A DNA stretch of 64,000 bases, from the NCBI GenBank assembly GCA_021785695.1, contig JAJYEQ010000001.1:33321-97320 (forward strand), given 5' to 3'. Of the stretch, positions 26,144-34,773 are shown piece by piece; within the stretch, counting starts at the first letter, position 1, and each line of letters opens with the position of its first letter. This DNA is from Actinomycetes bacterium. Lineage in GTDB: Bacteria > Actinomycetota > Acidimicrobiia > Acidimicrobiales > RAAP-2. The position numbers were made by a program, and so were the translations under genes. The notes below the pieces were generated by a model. It was not told the DNA's origin, made no database searches, and saw only the letters and a list, made by a program, of their open reading frames with translations.

Positions 26144-27282
26144 TAGATCTTGGCGTCGCGGTGCCAGCGCTCGACCGGGTACTCGCGCACGTAGCCGTAG
26201 CCGCCCAGGATCTGGATGGCCTCCTCGGTGATGTGGACCGCGGCCTCACCGGCGAAGAGCTTGGACATCGAGCCCTCGCCCCCGGTGAAGGGCACGTGGG
26301 TCGCGGCCATCCACGAGGCGCGCCACACCAGCAGGCGCGCCGCGTCCAGGCGCGTGCGCATGTCGGCCAGCTTGAAGGCGATGGCCTGGTTCTCCACGAT
26401 GGCGCGCCCGAACTGCTTGCGGCCCTTGGCGTACTCCAGGGCGTACTCGTAGGCCGCCCGCGCGATCCCGACCGCTTGGGCGCCCACGCCGGGGCGCGTG
26501 GACTCGAAGGTGGCCATGGCCGCCTGGGACGAGGAGCGCTGGCCGCTGCGGGCCCGGGCCAGGCGCTCGTCGAGGGCCTCCTTGCCCCCCAGCAGGCAGC
26601 GCCCTGGCACCCGGCAGTCGGTCAGGACGACCTCGGCGGTGTGGCTGGCGCGGATGCCCATCTTGGAGAACTTCTGGCCCTGGGCGATGCCGGGCGTCCC
26701 CTCGGGGATGACGAAGGACGCCTGGCCCCGCGCGCCGAGCTCGGGGTCCACCGAGGCGACCACCACGTGGAGGTTGGCGATGCCCCCGTTGGTGATCCAG
26801 GTCTTGGTGCCGTTCAGCACCCACTCGTCGGTCGCGGCATCGTAGATGGCGCGAGTGCGCAGGCTCGAGACGTCGCTGCCCGCGTCGGGCTCGGTCACCG
26901 CGAAGGCGGCCAGCTTGAGGTCCCCGGGCGCGCCGTAGCACTGGGGGATCCACTCCATCTGCTGGTCGCGGGTCCCGTTGGCCATGATGCCAGCCACGGC
27001 CAGCGAGGAGCCCATGATGGCCATGCACAGGCCGGCGTCCCCCCAGGCCAGCTCCTCGAGGGCCAGGGGGAACGACAGGCCCGTCGGGTCACTGACGGCG
27101 TTGAGCAGGAAGTCGACCGAGTAGATGCCGAGCTTGGCGGCCTCCTCGATGATGGGCCAAGGCGTCTCCTCGCGCTCGTCCCACTCGTGCGCGTTGGGCC
27201 GCAGCACGTCGGCGGCGAACCCGTGCACCCAGTCGCGCAGGGTCACCTGGTCCTCGTTGAGCGCCATCGAAAAGTCCGTCAC
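26068..27282 (-). CDS. Acyl-CoA dehydrogenase
   Basis: A flavoprotein of 404 residues. FAD/substrate motifs are AFAVTEPDAGSDVSS and TWITNG, and the C-terminal IQILGGYGYVREYP and IYTIFEGTSEIQRLVIAR, whose EGT glutamate is the usual catalytic base. It oxidises acyl-CoA to enoyl-CoA in fatty or branched acid breakdown; chain specificity unknown. Start GTG; the first in-frame ATG is five codons later. A palindrome at the promoter suggests repression by a TetR-type regulator. The 89-bp 3' end is repeated 3 kb downstream. Confidence 0.92.
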   Translation of the reverse strand: MTDFSMALNEDQVTLRDWVHGFAADVLRPNAHEWDEREETPWPIIEEAAKLGIYSVDFLLNAVSDPTGLSFPLALEELAWGDAGLCMAIMGSSLAVAGIMANGTRDQQMEWIPQCYGAPGDLKLAAFAVTEPDAGSDVSSLRTRAIYDAATDEWVLNGTKTWITNGGIANLHVVVASVDPELGARGQASFVIPEGTPGIAQGQKFSKMGIRASHTAEVVLTDCRVPGRCLLGGKEALDERLARARSGQRSSSQAAMATFESTRPGVGAQAVGIARAAYEYALEYAKGRKQFGRAIVENQAIAFKLADMRTRLDAARLLVWRASWMAATHVPFTGGEGSMSKLFAGEAAVHITEEAIQILGGYGYVREYPVERWHRDAKIYTIFEGTSEIQRLVIARSITGMRIK

Positions 27283-27298
27283 GACTCCCCCTCGGGTA

Positions 27299-27321
27299 GT
27301 TACTCGTCGGTAACAAGACTA
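27299..27321. promoter_or_regulatory. Promoter and palindromic operator of the acyl-CoA dehydrogenase gene
   Basis: On the minus strand, -10 TAGTCT (27321-27316) is followed directly by GTTACCGACGAGTAAC (27314-27299), with arms GTTAC/GTAAC over the expected transcription start. This is the usual position and shape of a TetR-type operator; the regulator is not identified. Confidence 0.5.
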
Positions 27322-27386
27322 CCGCACGAAGCGGGGTCCCGCCAGAGCAGTGGCGCCGGGCGCGAGCGCCGCGGGAGCGGGCCGCG

Positions 27387-27587
27387 TCAGCCGAGCTGGA
27401 CGCGCTTGGCCAGCGGGCCGCGGTCGCCGGACTCGATGTCGAAGCTCACGGTCTGGCCCTCGACCAGGGTGCGACGGCCGTCGGCCTGGATCTCCGAGTA
27501 GTGGACAAAGACGTCGGGCTGTCCCTCGACGGCGATGAACCCCCACCCCTTTTCGTCGTTGAACCACTTCACGGTCCCTTGTGCCAC
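27387..27587 (-). CDS. Cold-shock domain protein (CspA family)
   Basis: A single OB-fold protein of 66 residues, [20 protein letters not shown] onward, with RNP1 KGWGFI and RNP2 VFVHYSEI. It binds single-stranded RNA or DNA as an RNA chaperone. GTG start with GGAGG 7 nt upstream, one of the few clear Shine-Dalgarno sites on a non-secreted gene here. Confidence 0.95.
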   Translation of the reverse strand: MAQGTVKWFNDEKGWGFIAVEGQPDVFVHYSEIQADGRRTLVEGQTVSFDIESGDRGPLAKRVQLG

Positions 27588-27721
27588 GATGGGCCTCCTA
27601 CTTCTACGGCGTACTCTCCGGAGGGAACCACCACGGCAACCTCGCCCCGTACCCTAACCCACGGCGCGGGACACTCTCCAGCCTCGGCACGCCGCGAGAG
27701 CCGCGCCCCCCGAGGGGCCCC

Positions 27722-29113
27722 TCAGGCCCGGTGCAGGCGCGTGCCGCCGGGCCCGTCCTCGACCACCCAGCCGCGCGACACCAGCTCGTCGCGGTAGTGG
27801 TCGGCGGCCGCCCAGTTGCGCGCCGTGCGCGCCGCGTCGCGCGCGGCCACCAGACGCGCGGACTCCTGGTCGACCTCGGCCGCCCCGGCGCGCAGCGACA
27901 GGCCGAGGGCCGCCAGCAGCGCCCCCACGGCCTCGGCCAGGGCCTCGGCCCGGTCGTCTTCGGCGTCGGCCAGCGCGTGGGCCCGCCCGACCGCCTCGAA
28001 GAGGGCCGCCAGGGCCCGGGGCGTGTCGAGGTCCTCGTCGAGGGCCGCGGCCACCTCGGCGCGCAGCTCCTCGCCCTCGGCGCTCCAGGCGGTCGACTCG
28101 GCCCGGGCCAAGGCGTTGGGGCCCGCCAGGGTCGGCAGGGCGAAGCGCCGGGCCAGGCCGTCCAGGCGTGCCAGGGCCCGCTCGGCGTCGCCCAGCGTGG
28201 CCGCCGAGACCTCGATGGGCTGGCGGTAGTGGCTGCGCAGGACCAGCAGCCGGTAGGCCCGCGGGTCGTGGGAGGCCAACAGGTCGGTGAGCGAGGTGTA
28301 GTTGCCCAGCGACTTGCTCATCTTCTCCTCGCCGGCCATCACCCAGCCGTGATGGGCCCAGTGGCGCGCGAAGGGCCGGCCCAGGGCGACCGCCTGGGCC
28401 CGCTCGTTCTCGTGGTGGGGGAAGCGCAGGTCCAGGCCCCCGCAGTGCAGGTCGAAGTCCTCCCCGAGCAGGGCCAGCGACATGACCACGCACTCGGTGT
28501 GCCAGCCCGGCCGGCCCGGCCCGAACGAGGCGCCCCAGCTGGGCTGGCCGAAGACCGCGGCCTTCCACAGGGCGAAGTCCAGCGGCGAGCGCTTGTCGGC
28601 GACCACCTCGACACGGGCCCCGGCGCGCAGGGACTCCAGGGGCTGGCCGGCCAGGCGCCCGTAGTCGGGCACGGACGTGACATCGAAGTAGATCCCGTCG
28701 TCGATGCTGTAGGCGGCCCCGCGCGCCAGCAGCTCCTCGATCAGCTCGATCATCTCGCGCACGTAGGCCGTCGCGTGGGGGGTGGCGTCGGGGCGCACCA
28801 CGCCCAGCGCGTCGAGCGCGGCCCACCAGGCAGCCTCGTAGGTGGCCGCGATCTCGCCCTCGGTCGCCTGGTCGCGGTCGGCGCGCTCGATGATCTTGTC
28901 GTCGAGGTCGGTGATGTTGGACACGAAGCGCACGTCGTAGCCCGAGAAGGTCCACCAGCGCCGCGCCACGTCCCACACCAGGGCGTGGCGGCCGTGGCCG
29001 AGGTGCGGCAGGTCGTAGACCGTGGGGCCGCACACGTAGAGGGCCAGGCGGCCCTCGTCGCGCGGCACCACGTCGACCACCTGACCCACGCTCGAGTCGT
29101 ACAGGCGGATCAC
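27722..29113 (-). CDS. cysS: Cysteinyl-tRNA synthetase
   Basis: A class I synthetase of 463 residues. Zn ligands are expected in YVCGPTVYD, WHTEC and PHHENE. The HIGH-type motif is PHLGHGR, and KMSKS is exact in GEEKMSKSLGNY. The C-terminal DALR-like helices end RNWAAADHYRDELVSRGW. Full C-terminal length argues for CysS rather than the shorter mycothiol ligase MshC. The GTG start lies 6 nt after TAGTTT, so the mRNA is probably leaderless; the promoter is shared with valS. Confidence 0.93.
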   Translation of the reverse strand: MIRLYDSSVGQVVDVVPRDEGRLALYVCGPTVYDLPHLGHGRHALVWDVARRWWTFSGYDVRFVSNITDLDDKIIERADRDQATEGEIAATYEAAWWAALDALGVVRPDATPHATAYVREMIELIEELLARGAAYSIDDGIYFDVTSVPDYGRLAGQPLESLRAGARVEVVADKRSPLDFALWKAAVFGQPSWGASFGPGRPGWHTECVVMSLALLGEDFDLHCGGLDLRFPHHENERAQAVALGRPFARHWAHHGWVMAGEEKMSKSLGNYTSLTDLLASHDPRAYRLLVLRSHYRQPIEVSAATLGDAERALARLDGLARRFALPTLAGPNALARAESTAWSAEGEELRAEVAAALDEDLDTPRALAALFEAVGRAHALADAEDDRAEALAEAVGALLAALGLSLRAGAAEVDQESARLVAARDAARTARNWAAADHYRDELVSRGWVVEDGPGGTRLHRA

Positions 29114-29116
29114 CGC

Positions 29117-29125
29117 ACTAAACTA
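29117..29125. promoter_or_regulatory. Bidirectional -10 shared by cysS and valS
   Basis: Only 20 bp separate the two start codons. Read forward, TAAACT (29119-29124) lies 9 nt before the valS ATG. Read in reverse, TAGTTT (29125-29120) lies 6 nt before the cysS GTG. The two elements overlap by 5 bp on opposite strands and neither mRNA would have a leader. Confidence 0.65.
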
Positions 29126-29133
29126 CGCCAACC

Positions 29134-31698
29134 ATGAGTCCTCGCCGCGCGCCGGAGGTTCCCGAGCGCCCGAGCGTGGACGGCCTGGAGGCCGCCTGGA
29201 TCGAGCGCTGGGAGGCCGAGGGCCTCTACCGCTTCGATCGCCAGGCCCCCCGCGCGGCCGTCTACGCCATCGACACGCCCCCGCCGACCGTCTCGGGGTC
29301 CTTGCACCTGGGCCACGTGTTCAGCTACACCCACACCGACGTGGTGGCGCGCTACCAGCGCATGCGCGGGCGCGAGGTCTTCTACCCCATGGGCTGGGAC
29401 GACAACGGCCTGCCGACCGAGCGGCGCGTCGAGAACTACTACTCGGTGCGCTGCGACCCGACCCTCCCCTACGACCCGGCCTTCGCCGTGCCCGCGCCGG
29501 CCGCGGGTCGGGGCGCCAAGACCCCCATCGCGCGCAAGAACTTCGTCGAGCTCTGCCAGCGCCTGACGGCGGCCGACGAGGTGGCCTTCAAGGACCTGTG
29601 GCGCCACCTCGGCGTCTCGATCGACTGGACCCTGGAGTACGCGACGATCTCCCCGACCACCCAGGCGGTCAGCCAGCGGGCCTTCCTGGCCATGCTGGGG
29701 CGCGGCGAGGTCTACGCCGCCGAGGCCCCCACGCTCTGGGACATCGACTTTCGCACCGCGGTCTCCCAGGCCGAGCTCGAGGACCGCGAGCGGCCCGGCT
29801 TCGCCCACCGCGTGGCCTTCGCCCGCGAGGCCGGCGGGACCGTCGAGATCGAGACGACCCGGCCCGAGCTGCTGGCCAGTTGCGTCGCCCTGGTCGTGCA
29901 CCCCGACGACCCCCGCTACCGCGACCTGGTGGGCCACCGCGTCCTCACGCCGCTGTTCGCGGTGCCGGTGCCGGTCGTCGCCCACCCCCTGGCCGAGCCC
30001 GACAAGGGCACCGGGGCCGCCATGGTGTGCACCTTCGGCGACCTGACCGACGTCACCTGGTGGCGCGAGCTGGGCCTGGCCACCCGGGCCCTCATCGGGC
30101 GCGACGGGCGCTTCGGGGCGGCCGACTTCTCCTCGCCGGCCTTCCCCAGCCGCGACCCGGCCGCCGCCCAGGCCGCCTACGCCGCCCTGGCGGGCCAGAG
30201 CGTGGCCACCGCGCGCGCGGCGGTCGTCGACCAGCTGCGCGCCGCGGGCGCGCTGCTGGGCGAGCCGCGCGCCCTCACCCACCCGGTCAAGTTCTACGAG
30301 AAGGGCGAGCGGCCCCTGGAGATCGTGACCTCGCGCCAGTGGTTCGTGGCGACCCTGGCCCACCGTGCCGAACTGCTGGCGCGCGGCGAGCAGATCGCCT
30401 GGCACCCCGACTTCATGCGCCACCGCTACCGCAGCTGGGTCGAGGGCCTGAACGTCGACTGGAACATCTCGCGCCAGCGCTTCTTCGGGGTGCCCTTCCC
30501 CGTGTGGTATCGCCTGGACGCCGAGGGGCGCCCCGACTACGCCGACCCGCTGGTGCCCGCGGTCGCCGACCTGCCCGTCGACCCCTCCTCCGACGTGCCC
30601 GCGGGCTTCGTCGAGGCCCAGCGCCACCAGCCCGGCGGCTTTGCCGGAGACCCCGACGTGATGGACACCTGGGCCACCAGCTCGCTCACCCCCGAGATCG
30701 CCGGGCGCTGGGGCACCGAGTTGTTCGACCACGTCTACCCGATGGACCTGCGGCCCCAGGCCCACGAGATCATCCGCACCTGGCTGTTCTCCAGCGTCGT
30801 GCGGGCCCACTTCGAGCACGGCGGCCTGCCCTGGCGCCACGCGGCCATCTCGGGCTGGGTGCTCGACCCGGACCGCAAGAAGATGAGCAAGTCGGTGGGC
30901 AACGTGGTCACCCCGCTGCCGCTCCTCGAGCGCCACGGCGCCGACGCCGTGCGCTACTGGGCGGCCAGCGGCCGCCCGGGCACCGACACGGCCGTCGACG
31001 AGGCCCAGATGAAGGTCGGGCGGCGCCTGGCCATCAAGGTCCTCAACGTCGCCAAGTTCGTCCTGGGGCGCCTGGAGGGCGAGACCACGCCCGCCGACAT
31101 CACCGTGGCCCTCGACCGTGACGTCCTCAGCGTGCTCGCCGGCCTGGTGGCCGAGGCGACGGCCGCCCTGGAGGCCTACGACTACGCGCGGGCCCTCGAG
31201 CGCGTCGAGTCCTTCTTCTGGGGCTTCTGCGACGACTACGTCGAGCTGGTCAAGGCCCGCGCCTACGGGGCCAGCGACGACCCGGCCACCCGCTCGGCCC
31301 GCGCCGCCCTGGAGCTGGGGCTCAGCGTCCTGGTGCGCCTGCTCGCCCCGTTCCTGCCCTTCGCCACCGAGGAGGCCTGGCGCTGGTGGCACGAGGGCTC
31401 GGTCCACCGGGCCCCCTGGCCGACCCCGGCCGAGTTCGCCTTCGACCCCACCGACGCCCCCGGCGAGGTCTACGAGCCCGTCGCCGAGGTCCTGGAGGCC
31501 CTCCGGCGCGCCAAGTCGACCGCCCAGGTCTCCCAGCGCGCGGCCGTCGCCCGCCTGGGGGTCGTGGCCCCGCCCGACGTGCTGGCCGCCCTGCGGGCCA
31601 CCGCGGGGGACCTGGAGGCCGCGGGCTCGATCACCGGGCTGGAGCTGGCCGAGGGCGCGGCCCTCGAGGTCGACGTGGAGCTGGCCCCCGCCTCCTAG
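29134..31698 (+). CDS. valS: Valyl-tRNA synthetase
   Basis: A class I synthetase of 854 residues. The HIGH motif is in TPPPTVSGSLHLGHVFS, followed by MGWDDNGLPTERRVENYY. The CP1 editing domain includes VEIETTRPELLASCVALVVH. WVEGLNVDWNISRQRFFGVP and KKMSKSVGNVVTP complete the core. The protein ends soon after the anticodon-binding domain and lacks the C-terminal coiled coil of the common bacterial enzyme, which with the WDDNGLPTE motif suggests the type 2 form. Start is the ATG 9 nt after TAAACT. Confidence 0.95.
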   Translation: MSPRRAPEVPERPSVDGLEAAWIERWEAEGLYRFDRQAPRAAVYAIDTPPPTVSGSLHLGHVFSYTHTDVVARYQRMRGREVFYPMGWDDNGLPTERRVENYYSVRCDPTLPYDPAFAVPAPAAGRGAKTPIARKNFVELCQRLTAADEVAFKDLWRHLGVSIDWTLEYATISPTTQAVSQRAFLAMLGRGEVYAAEAPTLWDIDFRTAVSQAELEDRERPGFAHRVAFAREAGGTVEIETTRPELLASCVALVVHPDDPRYRDLVGHRVLTPLFAVPVPVVAHPLAEPDKGTGAAMVCTFGDLTDVTWWRELGLATRALIGRDGRFGAADFSSPAFPSRDPAAAQAAYAALAGQSVATARAAVVDQLRAAGALLGEPRALTHPVKFYEKGERPLEIVTSRQWFVATLAHRAELLARGEQIAWHPDFMRHRYRSWVEGLNVDWNISRQRFFGVPFPVWYRLDAEGRPDYADPLVPAVADLPVDPSSDVPAGFVEAQRHQPGGFAGDPDVMDTWATSSLTPEIAGRWGTELFDHVYPMDLRPQAHEIIRTWLFSSVVRAHFEHGGLPWRHAAISGWVLDPDRKKMSKSVGNVVTPLPLLERHGADAVRYWAASGRPGTDTAVDEAQMKVGRRLAIKVLNVAKFVLGRLEGETTPADITVALDRDVLSVLAGLVAEATAALEAYDYARALERVESFFWGFCDDYVELVKARAYGASDDPATRSARAALELGLSVLVRLLAPFLPFATEEAWRWWHEGSVHRAPWPTPAEFAFDPTDAPGEVYEPVAEVLEALRRAKSTAQVSQRAAVARLGVVAPPDVLAALRATAGDLEAAGSITGLELAEGAALEVDVELAPAS

Positions 31699-33315
31699 TC
31701 AGCGCACGACGCCGCGGTCGGCGTCGACGACCTCGATCGCCGCGGCGTGCACCGCGTAGAGGGCGTGCTGGTCGTAGCGCCGGGCCAGGGCCAGGGCCAG
31801 GGGGCGCGAGGCGACTCCCACCCCGACCTCGTCGGGCAACGTCGCGGCCCCGTCGCGCGAGCGCGTGGCCACCGGGGCGACCCCCAGGCGCGCCAGGGTC
31901 GCGGCCAGGTCGACGCGCCGCGCGACGTTCTCGGCGTCGCTGGCGGGCTGGGAGCGCGGGTTGTCACTGGTGAGCGCGTAGAAGTCCCCGGCGCCTCGCG
32001 CGTAGGCCCGCGCGTCGACCAGGTGCCCGTCGACCTGCACCCACAGCTCGGCCGGCGGGACGCGGTAGCGCGCCAGGAGCGGCTCGTTCAGGGGAGGGCG
32101 GGCGGGCGCCATGGCGCTGGCCGCGGCGACCGCCGCGCGCACCACGGCCGAGGTGCGCGGGCTCGCCGTCAGGTCGAAGGCGTGCTGGGTGCCGGGCAGC
32201 TCGACGTACCACGCGGGCGACGGCGAGGTCGCGCGCAGGCGCGCGACGAAGGTGCGCGCCACGTTCACCTCGACCAGGGTGTCGGTGCGCCCCTGGACGA
32301 CCAGGAACGGCGGGGCCCCCGGGTGCAGGCGGTGCAGGGGGCTGGCCGCCTCGAAGCGCTCCCGGGCCGCGGCCACCGACTCGCCAAAGACCCGGTGCTC
32401 CAGCAGCTGGCGCAGGCCGTGGCCCAGGCCGCGCCAGAGCTCCTCGTCCCCGGTCATCTCGAGGACCCCGTAGAAGGAGAGGCAGCCCCGCACACTGAGG
32501 TCCGCGCCCGGGGGCGCCCCCCAGGCCGGGTCGTCGGCCGCCAGGGCAACCAGGGCCGCGAGCTGGCCCCCGGCCGACCCGCCGGCCACGACCACGCGCC
32601 CCGGGTCGCCGCCGAACTCAGTGACGTGAGACTTCACCCAGACCAGGGCGGCCACGGCGTCGCGCGCCTGGGTGGGCCAGGGGTGGCGCGGCGCCAGACG
32701 GTAGTTGGGGGTGACGACCACCCAGCCGCGCGCCGCCAGCTCGTGCAGCAGGGGCCGGCCCTGCTGGGCCTTGTGGCCGAAGGTCCAGGCGCCCCCGTGG
32801 TAGTAGACGACGACCGGGGCGCCGGCCGGGACGCCCCGGCGCCGCCACACGTCGAGCACCTGGCGCGGGTCGTCGCCGTAGGGCAGGTCGGTGCGCACCT
32901 CCAGCCAGCGCGGGTGCCAGGGGACCTTGACGACGGTGCGCCACCAGCGCCCCGCCTGGTCCTCGCGCGGGCTCCCGATGCGCAAGGGACGGTCCGGGGC
33001 GCTGGCCAGCTGGCGGCGCACCAGGCGGTGCGCCCCCAGGCTGACGCCCAGCAGCGCCAGGTTGGCCCCCCCGATCGCCGTGGCCAGCGTCAGGACCACG
33101 CCGGAGAGCGCGTCATCGGGCCAGCCCCACCAGGCGAGCAGGCCGAGCAGGACGCCCTCGGTGAGGATCGCCTGGACCGGCAGCTCGCCGGCCACCCAGC
33201 CCACCGGGTACGCCAGAGCCGCCAGCACGCCCGAGCGCCGCGGCCACAGGGCCGTGAGGGCCACCAGGGCCAGCCACGCGCTCACCGCTATCACGATCCA
33301 GACCACGGCTCCCAT
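31699..33315 (-). CDS. Membrane-anchored alpha/beta-hydrolase esterase fused to a DUF3293-like domain
   Basis: A protein of 538 residues in three parts. Residues 1-110 carry about three or four membrane helices. The middle is a hormone-sensitive-lipase-type esterase with oxyanion HGGAW, nucleophile GGSAGG, an Asp in QGRTDTLV and a His in GTQHAF. The last ~115 residues (FYALTSDNPRSQPASDAEN then ARRYDQHALYAVH) match the DUF3293 pattern, normally a separate small protein. Substrate unknown. The start codon is uncertain: no Shine-Dalgarno or TANNNT sits at the usual distance. It abuts valS tail to tail. Confidence 0.82.
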   Translation of the reverse strand: MGAVVWIVIAVSAWLALVALTALWPRRSGVLAALAYPVGWVAGELPVQAILTEGVLLGLLAWWGWPDDALSGVVLTLATAIGGANLALLGVSLGAHRLVRRQLASAPDRPLRIGSPREDQAGRWWRTVVKVPWHPRWLEVRTDLPYGDDPRQVLDVWRRRGVPAGAPVVVYYHGGAWTFGHKAQQGRPLLHELAARGWVVVTPNYRLAPRHPWPTQARDAVAALVWVKSHVTEFGGDPGRVVVAGGSAGGQLAALVALAADDPAWGAPPGADLSVRGCLSFYGVLEMTGDEELWRGLGHGLRQLLEHRVFGESVAAARERFEAASPLHRLHPGAPPFLVVQGRTDTLVEVNVARTFVARLRATSPSPAWYVELPGTQHAFDLTASPRTSAVVRAAVAAASAMAPARPPLNEPLLARYRVPPAELWVQVDGHLVDARAYARGAGDFYALTSDNPRSQPASDAENVARRVDLAATLARLGVAPVATRSRDGAATLPDEVGVGVASRPLALALARRYDQHALYAVHAAAIEVVDADRGVVR

Positions 33316-33343
33316 TCTGTCGCCGCCGCGCGTGGCCCCCGCC

Positions 33344-33349
33344 TACCAT
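33344..33349 (+). promoter_or_regulatory. TACCAT -10 of the LLM oxidoreductase gene
   Basis: TACCAT ends 6 nt before ATG 33356. It lies in a 40-bp gap between divergent genes. Confidence 0.45.
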
Positions 33350-33355
33350 GAGCCC

Positions 33356-34255
33356 ATGGACACCCTGGAACGACTGCGCGGCACCACCGGACTGTGGACG
33401 ATGACCCTGGAGACCCAGGACGTGGCCCGCTTCACTGCTCTGGTGGCCCAGCTCGACCAGGCGGGCTGCAGCGCCCTCTGGCTGCCCGAGGCCTGGGGTC
33501 GCGAGGCCCTCACCCAGGCCGCCCTGGCGCTCGCGGCCAGCTCCCAGATGGTCGTGGCGACCGGCATCGCCTCGATCTGGGCCCGCGACGCCGTCACCAC
33601 GCGCAACGGGGCCCGCACGCTGGCCGCCAGCTCGGCCGGCCGCTTCGTGCTGGGGCTCGGGGTCTCGCACGCGCCGCTGGTCGAGCGCCTGCGGGGCCAC
33701 CACTACGACCGCCCGGTCGCCGCCATGGCCGAGTACCTGGCCGCCATGGACGGCGCCCCGATGCACGCTCCCGAGGAGTCCGCGCGGCCCCCACGCCTGC
33801 TGGCCGCCCTCGGCCCGACCATGCTCGACCTGGCGGCCCGCGCGGCCGACGGCGCCCACACCTACCTGGTGACCCCCGAGCACACCGCGCAGGCCCGCGC
33901 CATCCTCGGCGACGCCTTCTTGGCCGTCGAGCAGGCGGTGGTCCTGGGCGACGTGACCCGCGACGAGGTTCGCAAGCGCGCCCGCGCCCACCTGGAGTTC
34001 TACACCGGGCTGCCCAACTACCGAGCCAGCTGGGCCCGCCAGGGCTTCGCTGAGCAGGACTGGGTCCGCGGCGGGTCGGCGCGCCTGCAAGACGCCATGG
34101 TGGTCGCCGGTGACCTCGACGCGATCGCCGCCCGGGTGGCCGGGCACCGCGCGGCCGGAGCCGACCACGTCTGCCTCCAGGTGCTCGGCGCGGTGCCCGG
34201 CGAGCCCCCCCTCGCCGAGTGGGCGGCCCTGGCCTCCCTCACCTCGGCGCGCTAG
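33356..34255 (+). CDS. LLM-class (F420-dependent type) oxidoreductase
   Basis: A protein of 299 residues with the luciferase-like TIM-barrel pattern: TALVAQLDQAGCSALWLPEA, then VATGIASIWARDA, GRFVLGLGVSHAPL and a C-terminal DLDAIAARVAGHRAAGADHV. It most resembles the actinobacterial F420-dependent subgroup (TIGR03620-like), which moves hydride between F420 and unknown substrates. Cofactor choice is inferred from the family. The start agrees with the TACCAT -10. It converges on the membrane-protein gene with one base between the stops. Confidence 0.85.
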   Translation: MDTLERLRGTTGLWTMTLETQDVARFTALVAQLDQAGCSALWLPEAWGREALTQAALALAASSQMVVATGIASIWARDAVTTRNGARTLAASSAGRFVLGLGVSHAPLVERLRGHHYDRPVAAMAEYLAAMDGAPMHAPEESARPPRLLAALGPTMLDLAARAADGAHTYLVTPEHTAQARAILGDAFLAVEQAVVLGDVTRDEVRKRARAHLEFYTGLPNYRASWARQGFAEQDWVRGGSARLQDAMVVAGDLDAIAARVAGHRAAGADHVCLQVLGAVPGEPPLAEWAALASLTSAR

Positions 34256-34256
34256 C

Positions 34257-34688
34257 TCAGCGCTCGGGGCCCAGGATCACCACGGCGGGCCCGGGCGGGC
34301 GCAGCCGGGCCACCAGCAGCGCCACCAGGCCGACGACCACCAGCTCCAGCCCGCCGATCGCGATCCAGCCGACGGTGACCGTGAAGGCGCCCACCACCAG
34401 GCCAGCCAAGACCCCGTGGCGCACCATGGCCGCGACCAGCAGGGGCAGCCAGGCGACGAGCCAGCTGAGCAGCGGCGCGACCAGCACCGCGCCGAGGCGC
34501 CGGCGCCACCCGAGGACCAGCCCGAGCCCGGCACTAGCGATGAGGCCGACGATGATGTCGGTTCCCCGGCCGGCGGGACGTGCCTCCCCGAGGGCCAGCA
34601 CCACCGCCATCACCAGGGCCCACAGACCCGTGGCAAAGGACCAGCCACCCCGGGCCCGGGTCCCGACCACCGTCACGACGCGGACCAT
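34257..34688 (-). CDS. Small four-helix membrane protein, unknown function
   Basis: A protein of 143 residues with about four hydrophobic helices (GLWALVMAVVLALG, DIIVGLIASAGLGLVLG, VLVAPLLSWLVAWLPLLVAA, LELVVVGLVALLVARL) and an Arg-rich N-terminus. I do not recognise a family. TAGGCT ends 6 nt before the ATG, which supports the start and expression as a leaderless mRNA. Confidence 0.65.
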   Translation of the reverse strand: MVRVVTVVGTRARGGWSFATGLWALVMAVVLALGEARPAGRGTDIIVGLIASAGLGLVLGWRRRLGAVLVAPLLSWLVAWLPLLVAAMVRHGVLAGLVVGAFTVTVGWIAIGGLELVVVGLVALLVARLRPPGPAVVILGPER

Positions 34689-34701
34689 GACGTCAGCCTA
34701 T

Positions 34702-34731
34702 GGCCGCCTCCCCGTCACCGGGGAGGCGGCC
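34702..34731. terminator. Strong hairpin, terminator-like
   Basis: GGCCGCCTCCCCG and CGGGGAGGCGGCC (13 bp, perfect) around a TCAC loop, 42 bp after the stop of the 1268-residue protein gene. There is no T-run, so it is a Rho-type or weak intrinsic terminator, and it sits right upstream of the membrane-protein -10. Confidence 0.55.
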
Positions 34732-34773
34732 GTCGCCGATCTAGCCGAAGACCACCGAGACGCGCACCCCGCC

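Noticed and set aside
27722..29113. Mycothiol ligase MshC instead of CysS
   Set aside because: The protein keeps the full C-terminal anticodon-binding helices, and it is the only cysteinyl-type synthetase in view, divergent from valS.
29110..31407. Minus-strand frame of 765 codons
   Set aside because: It is antisense to valS, whose synthetase motifs are unambiguous.
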